A stretch of DNA of 64,000 nt, taken from NCBI RefSeq assembly GCF_009697225.1, contig NZ_WIND01000013.1, forward strand, positions 57,853-121,852. Reading direction: 5' to 3'. Shown here in pieces: positions 58,655 to 64,000 of the stretch. The notes beneath the pieces were generated by a model. It saw nothing but the letters and a program-made list of their open reading frames with translations. It did no database searches and was not told the origin of the DNA. Made by a program: the position numbers and the translations under genes. Source of the DNA: Halovulum marinum (GTDB taxonomy: Bacteria > Pseudomonadota > Alphaproteobacteria > Rhodobacterales > Rhodobacteraceae). Numbering within the stretch: the stretch's first letter is position 1; every line of letters begins with the position of its first letter.

Positions 58655-59736
58655 TCACGGAACGCACTGTCTACTCTCCCAAGCCCGGCAAACTTGATGA
58701 GGTCCTGGCAACACGGCGCCGTGCGAGCGAGATCCGCCGAGAAATCGGATTGCGTCCCGGTGAGATATCCCTCGAGAGCGATGTCGACGGGAACCCGGCT
58801 CGTATCCAGTGGCAGTGCGCATTTCCGGACGAAGCTGCACACAAGGCAGACCTCGATGCGCGCGCGGCCAGTCCCGAGTTCGAGGCAATTCGGAAGACCA
58901 TGACCGGGTTGATCGATAACTTCGAGCGCCAGGTCCTTCGCGCACTGCCCATGCGCAACTCGCGTCTTTCTCCGCAATTGATGGCAGGTCGCTCGATTGT
59001 GCCCGAGGAGGTCCGTTTTCCCTCTCATGGCCGGGAACTGGCAGGCTTCCTCTTTCGACCGCCCGGGCAGGGGCCTTTTCCACTAATGGTGGCGAACCAC
59101 GGCAGCAGCATTGCACAGGGAACGCAGGATCTGTGCAGACCCAGTGTGGCAGCACTTCTGATGTCATGGGGGGTGGCAAGCTTCCTGCCGCATCGGCGGG
59201 GGTACGGAAACTCGCCCGGCACCCCATGGCGCGAGGACGTGTCGGCGGAATATGGAACCGACGCCTATGACGATCAACTCGCCGCGCGCCTGGACGCGGA
59301 GAGTGACGATGTTGTCGCGGCGCGGGCCTGGGTTGCGGAGCAGCCCGGAATCGATCCGGACCATATTGGCGTGATGGGATCGAGCTTCGGCGGAACCAAC
59401 ACGCTGTTCGCCGCCGCGAAAGAGCCGAAGTTCCGCTGCGCCGTGGAGTTTGCCGGGGCAGCGATGAACTGGGATCGCACGCCGAACCTGCGCAAGGTCA
59501 TGCATGAGGCTGCCTCGCGCCTGACCCAGCCGACCTTCTTCATCCAGGCAGCGAACGACTACTCGACCCGGCCTACCACGGAACTGGCAGAAGGGCTCGC
59601 CGGAGGATCCGTGCCGATACGGTCGCGGGTCTATCCGTCGCACGGTCTGTCCAGGGATGAGGGACACTTCCTCTACCGCGACGGGACGTTGGTCTGGGGG
59701 CCGGATGTACGCGACTTCCTGGAGGAATACCTATGA
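58651..59736 (+). CDS. alpha/beta hydrolase with N-terminal ferredoxin-like domain
   Basis: 361 residues in two parts. Residues 1-100 (ERTVYSPKPGKLDEVLATRR ... WQCAFPDEAAHKADLDARAA) look like a dimeric alpha/beta-barrel (NIPSNAP/ABM-type) domain. Residues 115-361 are an alpha/beta hydrolase: oxyanion part MVANHGSSIAQG, nucleophile GVMGSSFGGTNTLF, Asp likely in QAANDYSTRP and His in DEGHFLY. It may hydrolyse an ester or amide brought in by the transporter. The fusion is unusual. Confidence 0.78.
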   Translation: MITERTVYSPKPGKLDEVLATRRRASEIRREIGLRPGEISLESDVDGNPARIQWQCAFPDEAAHKADLDARAASPEFEAIRKTMTGLIDNFERQVLRALPMRNSRLSPQLMAGRSIVPEEVRFPSHGRELAGFLFRPPGQGPFPLMVANHGSSIAQGTQDLCRPSVAALLMSWGVASFLPHRRGYGNSPGTPWREDVSAEYGTDAYDDQLAARLDAESDDVVAARAWVAEQPGIDPDHIGVMGSSFGGTNTLFAAAKEPKFRCAVEFAGAAMNWDRTPNLRKVMHEAASRLTQPTFFIQAANDYSTRPTTELAEGLAGGSVPIRSRVYPSHGLSRDEGHFLYRDGTLVWGPDVRDFLEEYL

Positions 59737-60491
59737 AAGGCGCCTGGCTTGCCGACCTGACGTGGCCCGAGGCGAAACAGCGTTTCGACGATGGGGCTGT
59801 TGTCGTCGTGCCGATCGGTGCGGCCTCCAAGGAGCACGGGCACCACTTGCCCTTGGCCACTGATTGGATCCTTGCGCAGGGGATCGTGGACAGGGTGTTG
59901 GCCGAACTTCCGGTCGTTGCCGCGCCGATCCACGGACACGGATACTATCCCGCGTTCCGGCACTATCCCGGTAGCCAGCATCTCAACCCGACGACCTTCG
60001 CCTCGGTCTTGCAAGAGGTCCTGGAGGGGTTTGCCGCACAAGGCGTATCCCGCCTCGTCCTGCTGAACACGGGTGTCTCCACGACTCCGGTCTTGACCGT
60101 GCTCGTACGTGAATTCTATGAGCGCCATCGCCTGCGGGTGCTCTGTGCCAACATCACGGAGCTCGGCCGGGACACGGACCAGATGATGAGCCAGAAATTC
60201 GGCGGCCACGGCGATGAGCACGAGACGTCCATCCTGCTCGCGCTCGCCCCAGACAAGGTCAGGATGGACAAGGCGGCCCCGGACTATGGGCATCTGGAGT
60301 CGCTGCCCAAGAGTGCATTCTACGTTCCGAGTTGCTTTGACGGAGACGAAGAATCCGGCTGGGATTTCTCCTGCTACGGCGTCCGCGGAGATCCTTCTCT
60401 TGCCAGCGCCGAAAAGGGCGAGGTCATGCTGAAGGCCATCGTGCGCGATGTGGTCGAGGGAATACGCACTCACTTCCCGGACGCGGTCTGA
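59733..60491 (+). CDS. creatininase-family amidohydrolase
   Basis: 252 residues. Metal-binding motif SKEHGHHLPLATDWILAQGI (Glu, His, Asp) and GDEHETSILLAL (Asp/Glu, His) are kept. The usual NGHGGN loop reads NTGVST, which removes the His found in creatininase. Other members act on creatinine, dehydro-inosose, MftA peptide or formamidopyrimidine. By context it opens a cyclic or linear amide in the compound taken up. It overlaps the hydrolase gene by four bases and the flavoprotein gene by one base. Confidence 0.82.
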   Translation: MKGAWLADLTWPEAKQRFDDGAVVVVPIGAASKEHGHHLPLATDWILAQGIVDRVLAELPVVAAPIHGHGYYPAFRHYPGSQHLNPTTFASVLQEVLEGFAAQGVSRLVLLNTGVSTTPVLTVLVREFYERHRLRVLCANITELGRDTDQMMSQKFGGHGDEHETSILLALAPDKVRMDKAAPDYGHLESLPKSAFYVPSCFDGDEESGWDFSCYGVRGDPSLASAEKGEVMLKAIVRDVVEGIRTHFPDAV

Positions 60492-61981
60492 TGACGCGGC
60501 GCGTGATCGTTCTCGGATACGGATATGCCGGTGCGGTCGCCGCGATCTCGGCGGCCGATGCCGGGGCCCAGGTTCTGCTTGTCGAGAAATCTGCAACCCC
60601 TGGTGGCATCTCTATCTGCTCTGCCGGGGGGCTGCGGATCGCTGCCGATGCGGATGCGGCATTCAGCTATCTGAAAGCGACCTGCGGCGGAAAAACCCCC
60701 GATGATGTCTTGCGGACGCTGGCCAGCGGAATGACTGAGCTCGAGACCAGGCTTGCCCGGTTGGCGGACGGGATGGACGCTGTCGTCGACAGCCGGTCGT
60801 CGCCGGGGAACTATCCTTTTGCGGGAAACGAGACATTCGGATTTGCCTATGTCGAAGCGCTGGGAGGTTTCGAGCCTGCCCGAGACTACCCTCATGTGCG
60901 CGGCAATCCTCAGGGCGCGCTGCTCTTCCGGCTCCTCGAACAGAACGTCGCGCGGCGTCCGGGGATCGAGGTGCGGCTTGGGTGCGCGGCGCAAAGGCTT
61001 GTGACGGAGGATAGCGAGGTCGTCGGCGTGGAACTGGCTGACGGCAAGATCGAACGCGGCCGCGTCGTTCTCGCCACCGGCGGGTTCGAGGCCGACCCGA
61101 AAATGCAGGAGCAGTACTGGTCCGGCGGCGCCGCGCTTTCGGCAGCATACGCCGGAAACACCGGCGATGGTATCCGGATGGCCCAGGCAGTGGGCGCTGA
61201 CCTCTGGCACATGTGGCACGCGCACGGCTGCTATGGTTTTGAAGTGCCCGGGCATCCGTTCGGTGTGCGGGTAAAGCGCCTTCCCGACTGGCAGCCCGGC
61301 CCAGACGGACTTCCAGCGCGTGAAGTACCCAAGGCCGCGTGGATCCTGCTGGACAATTCGGGGCGGCGGTTCATGAACGAGTACGAGCCCTACCTGCAGG
61401 ACACCGGGATCCGCTCGCTTGGCACCATGGACATGTCCCGCCAGCAGGCATCCCGCAATCCGGCCTGGTTCGTGACCGATGCGACAGGTCTCGCGCTCTA
61501 CCCGATGGCAAAACCGACCTGGAATGACCCGGACGCGGGCTATGAGTGGTCGGCGGACAACAGTGCGGAAGTCGCCTCGGAGCTTTTCCGCGAAGCAGAG
61601 AGCGCGAACCATCTGGCCGAAGTCATCGGGGCGGAGCCGGCGGACGTCGCCAGTGCACTCACCGGCTGGGAGACGGTGTGCCGGATGGGCGCCGATCCGA
61701 TGGGCAGACCTCCTGCGTCGCTGTTCCCGCTCAAGCCACCCTATTTCTTGGCACCGGTCGTCCCTGTCGTGTCGAATACCCAAGGGGGACCGCGTCACGA
61801 TGCGGCGCAGCGGGTACTCGATCCGTTCGGTACGCCAATCCCGGGCTTGTGGTCAGCCGGAGAATGCGGTTCGGCGTTCGGGCACATCTACATGTCGGGC
61901 GGAAATATCGCCGAGTGTTTCGTCGGCGGTGACATAGCCGGCAGGGGAGCGGCCCTGTTGGAAGAGGTGGAGGCGGCATGA
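60491..61981 (+). CDS. FAD-dependent oxidoreductase, fumarate-reductase/KsdD-like
   Basis: 496 residues. FAD-binding start VIVLGYGYAGAVAAISAADA with VLLVEKSATPGGIS, VLATGGFEADPKMQEQY, and the C-terminal FAD loop LWSAGECGSAFGHIYMSGGN. Members reduce or introduce C=C bonds next to carbonyls, or oxidise tricarballylate and similar acids. Probably reduces or desaturates a pathway intermediate. Confidence 0.88.
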   Translation: MTRRVIVLGYGYAGAVAAISAADAGAQVLLVEKSATPGGISICSAGGLRIAADADAAFSYLKATCGGKTPDDVLRTLASGMTELETRLARLADGMDAVVDSRSSPGNYPFAGNETFGFAYVEALGGFEPARDYPHVRGNPQGALLFRLLEQNVARRPGIEVRLGCAAQRLVTEDSEVVGVELADGKIERGRVVLATGGFEADPKMQEQYWSGGAALSAAYAGNTGDGIRMAQAVGADLWHMWHAHGCYGFEVPGHPFGVRVKRLPDWQPGPDGLPAREVPKAAWILLDNSGRRFMNEYEPYLQDTGIRSLGTMDMSRQQASRNPAWFVTDATGLALYPMAKPTWNDPDAGYEWSADNSAEVASELFREAESANHLAEVIGAEPADVASALTGWETVCRMGADPMGRPPASLFPLKPPYFLAPVVPVVSNTQGGPRHDAAQRVLDPFGTPIPGLWSAGECGSAFGHIYMSGGNIAECFVGGDIAGRGAALLEEVEAA

Positions 61982-63024
61982 TCCCGATAAACATGGCCGA
62001 CGATAGCCACGTGCCGACACCGCCCGAGATGGCGGCCTTGCTGGCCGAACTCTCGACAGAGGCCGAGGCTGACTACTACGGACAAGGCGGCGCCGTGGCC
62101 GCGTTCGAAGAGCAGGTGGCGGAGTTCCTCGGAAAGGAACGCGCCGTCATGTTTCCGACCGGAACACTGGGCAATCAACTGACCCTGCAGCGTCTGTCCG
62201 GTGGGTCCCCGGCTCGGATTGTCGTGCATCGTCAAAGCCATCTGTTCAACGATGCGGGAGACAACCTCAGCCAACTCTCGGGGCTGACGATGGTGCCACT
62301 TGAGGGGCGCGGGGCAGGCTACTCGGCGGCGCAGTTGAAAGCGGAGATCGAGCGAACCCGATCTGCGCGGGTGGCGTCCCGCATCGGTGCCGTCGCGGTC
62401 GAAACACCGTCCCGGCGGGTGTCTGGCCGTAGGTTCGGCTCCGAATTGCCGGGCGTGATCGAGGTCGCGAAAGCCGAAGGAATACCGCTGTTCCTCGACG
62501 GTGCCCGCATGCTGATCGAGTGTGCTTGGGCCGATGTAACCCCACGCGAAATGGCGGCACCCTTCGATGCGGTCTACCTATCACTCTACAAGTACCTCAA
62601 AGCGCCTTTTGGCTGCGTCATTGCCGGACCGGGGGAACTGTTCGAGGGCATCCATCACCATCGCCGACGCTTCGGCGGCTCTCTCTACCAGATGTGGCCG
62701 GCGGCGGTCATCGCTTCGAATGCCCTTCCGAGGCAAGCGGAAACCTGGCGCGAGGCACGCCGTGTTGGCGAAGCTTGTATCTTGGCGTTGAAGGAGCGAG
62801 ATCGCATACCCAACGTGTACCCCGACGGCACGAATGTTCTGACGTTCAACTGTATGGCGTCTCCGGAAAAACTGAACGCGCTTGAAGAAAAGTTCGGGCT
62901 CAAGTTTCTCCCGCCTTCAAGTGGGCAGTTGTCGCTGAAGATCAACGAAACATGGATAGGGCACGATCCAAACCAGATCGCTGATCGGCTGATCGCCGTA
63001 CTCGATGAGGCGCAAATTTGTTGA
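61978..63024 (+). CDS. threonine-aldolase-family PLP enzyme
   Basis: 348 residues. Fold type I beta-eliminating lyase: FEEQVAEFLGKERAVMFPTG with TLGNQLTL, HRQSHLFNDAGDN (His stacking on PLP), GIPLFLDGARMLIE (Asp) and the Schiff-base lysine in YLSLYKYLKAPFGCVIAGP. Likely cleaves a beta-hydroxy amino acid, or acts on a related amino acid set free by the amidohydrolases. Last gene of the run; a weak hairpin CACGG/CCGTG follows at 63038-63054. Confidence 0.87.
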   Translation: MIPINMADDSHVPTPPEMAALLAELSTEAEADYYGQGGAVAAFEEQVAEFLGKERAVMFPTGTLGNQLTLQRLSGGSPARIVVHRQSHLFNDAGDNLSQLSGLTMVPLEGRGAGYSAAQLKAEIERTRSARVASRIGAVAVETPSRRVSGRRFGSELPGVIEVAKAEGIPLFLDGARMLIECAWADVTPREMAAPFDAVYLSLYKYLKAPFGCVIAGPGELFEGIHHHRRRFGGSLYQMWPAAVIASNALPRQAETWREARRVGEACILALKERDRIPNVYPDGTNVLTFNCMASPEKLNALEEKFGLKFLPPSSGQLSLKINETWIGHDPNQIADRLIAVLDEAQIC

Positions 63025-63130
63025 ATGACCAGCCAGCACGGTTTGGCGCCGTGACAAGCGATACTTCGCTGAGGCGCACTGTCGCTTCGGTTCAGTGGCG
63101 AGCTATAGAGCCTGGCGGTGATGCTGCTCT

Positions 63131-63935
63131 GCCCCCTGAAACCTGGACCGTCTGAAGCTGGAGTTTTCCGCTACGATTTCCCGGCTGGGAGAGGAGCGGA
63201 ATCACATGAAGGCATCGAAGTTTTCGGACGCGCAGAAGGCGTTCATCATCAAGCAGGGCGAGGAAGGCACTCCGGTGGCTGAGATCTGCCGCAAGGCAGG
63301 CATCAGCCAGGCGACCTACTTCAATTGGAAGAAGAAGTACGCCGGCCTTTTGCCGACCGAGATGAAGCGCCTGAAGCAGCTCGAGGATGAGAATGGCCGG
63401 TTGAAGAAGATCGTGGCCGACCTGACGCTGGACCGGGAGATGGCGAGCCGTTGTCCGCCATTGGTCCGAGGACAATGGCGAGCGGATGTCATCCGGCGAA
63501 AGCTCGCTCGCCAGTGGGCTTGAACCAGTGGCGCTCACTGGCTCGCCCTGGTCGGATGCGCGAACTGGTGCGCGGGATGTGCAGCGATTGGGCGGTTTCG
63601 ATCCGGACGGCGTGTGGCGCCATCGGATTTGATCGTTCGACGTTCCACTACAAATCCCGCCGCGCCGATCAGGCTGCCGTGGAAAAGCGGATCAAAGAGA
63701 TCTGCGAGACACGTGTGCGCTACGGCTATCGCCGGGTTCATGTGCTCTTGGACCGCGAGGGCTGGGGCATCAACATCAAGAAAGTCTATCGTATTTACAG
63801 GGAGTTGGGCATGCAGTTGAGGAACAAGTCGCCGAAACGGCGGGTGAAGGCCAAGCTGCGCGATGACCGTGCCGAAGCCGTCGGGCCGAACGATGTCTGG
63901 GCGATGGATTTTGTCCACGACCATGCGCGTTCCGG
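63131..63935 (+). mobile_element. IS3-family element, truncated on the right
   Basis: OrfA and the first part of OrfB are present; the end is replaced at about 63935 by repeats of another element. The left end probably lies near CCCTGAAACCTGGACC at 63133-63148. Confidence 0.7.
63206..63523 (+). CDS. IS3 OrfA-like protein
   Basis: 105 residues. Helix-turn-helix (TPVAEICRKAGISQATYFNW) and a leucine-zipper helix (LLPTEMKRLKQLEDENGRLK) are typical of IS3 OrfA. In relatives I recall the end reads LTLDREMLQDVIRRKL; here about 12 extra residues (SRCPPLVRGQWR) sit between REM and DVIRRKL, next to a 9-base direct repeat ATGGCGAGC (63440, 63475). Confidence 0.8.
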   Translation: MKASKFSDAQKAFIIKQGEEGTPVAEICRKAGISQATYFNWKKKYAGLLPTEMKRLKQLEDENGRLKKIVADLTLDREMASRCPPLVRGQWRADVIRRKLARQWA

Positions 63936-63963
63936 GGTGATCCGGTCGGGGATTCCGATTTGA
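63524..63963 (+). pseudogene. IS3 OrfB, truncated
   Basis: RMRELVRGMCSDWAVSIRTA, STFHYKSRRADQAAVEKRIK and TRVRYGYRRVHVLLDREGWG, then NDVWAMDFVHDHARSG, where the first catalytic Asp stands. The frame then enters foreign repeats and stops at 63961-63963, so the DDE core is missing. Confidence 0.8.
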
Positions 63964-64000
63964 TCCGGTCACCCATTCCAATCTGATCCGGTCACCGATT
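63936..64000 (+). repeat. three 23-bp-spaced direct repeats, end of another element
   Basis: TGATCCGGTC occurs at 63938, 63961 and 63984, exactly 23 bases apart, with similar following bases (ACCCATTCC-like). Spaced end repeats of this type are seen in IS21-type elements. The element itself would lie beyond the window. Confidence 0.5.

Noticed and set aside
63936..64000. CRISPR-like array
   Set aside because: Only three units with a 23-base period and no unique spacers; fits an IS end.
1..64000. tRNA, rRNA or riboswitch genes
   Set aside because: I looked for cloverleaf/CCA-type ends, rRNA-like conserved blocks and long structured leaders and saw none convincing; no covariance search could be run.

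Overview
The window reads as part of a large extrachromosomal replicon of an alphaproteobacterium, most likely a Rhodobacterales (Roseobacter-type) species. The evidence is a high-GC genome with heavy GTG and ATGA-overlap use, the 3' end of a RepC-type plasmid replication gene at the left edge followed by three perfect 18-bp palindromes that look like a partition centromere, a DUF1612-type plasmid helix-turn-helix protein, two recognisable toxin-antitoxin pairs, many insertion-sequence scars, and a large load of solute-transport and catabolic operons. The organism name is inference; no rRNA, tRNA or core chromosomal operon is present.

Layout. 1-7.2 kb is the plasmid backbone: repC end, candidate parS sites, a secreted DNase-I-fold protein, a serine recombinase, a translationally coupled operon of four small unknown genes, a DUF1612/HTH protein and a PrlF-YhaV toxin-antitoxin pair. 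7.3-10.7 kb is a patchwork: a three-gene unit ending in a CapV-like patatin phospholipase lies between two fragments of a second DUF1612 gene, followed by a short inverted-repeat element and truncated TPR and tctC genes. 10.7-24.65 kb holds two facing tripartite tricarboxylate transporter (TTT) clusters with three enolase-superfamily enzymes, an FAH-family enzyme, two D-2-hydroxyacid dehydrogenases, a DHDPS-family lyase and a FadR-type GntR regulator. This is probably a sugar-acid or hydroxyacid uptake and breakdown island.

24.7-29.6 kb is an IS graveyard with fragments of IS21 (istA, istB) and IS6 elements, an E2 acyltransferase remnant and a perfect 26-bp inverted repeat. 29.6-42.4 kb is a coherent catabolic cluster: HutC-type regulator, HMG-CoA-lyase-like enzyme, CaiB-type CoA transferase, LeuC/LeuD-like hydro-lyase, maleate-isomerase-like and isochorismatase-like proteins, FAD monooxygenase, SDR, aldehyde dehydrogenase and a TRAP transporter. 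I suggest it degrades an alkyl-maleate-forming compound to pyruvate or another 2-oxoacid plus acyl-CoA.

42.5-48.7 kb contains a Xre-RES toxin-antitoxin pair, a transposase-sulfatase chimera and two near-identical ISL3 copies in tandem. 48.8-63.0 kb is a near-continuous 14-kb set of 14 same-strand genes, mostly overlapping by a few bases: VOC protein, thioesterase, medium-chain reductase, acyl-CoA ligase, TetR regulator, Dpp/Opp ABC transporter, hydrolase fusion, creatininase-family protein, flavoprotein and a PLP lyase. It is preceded by a perfect 18-bp palindrome. The right edge is an IS3 element cut by the end repeats of another element.

Working together: each catabolic block carries its own transporter and regulator, and candidate operators can be seen for all three regulators. 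Maintenance functions (RepC, parS candidates, two TA pairs) keep the replicon. The most novel-looking unit is the patatin module at 7.5-9.5 kb. The most interesting metabolic proposals are the 29.6-42.4 kb and 48.8-63 kb clusters.
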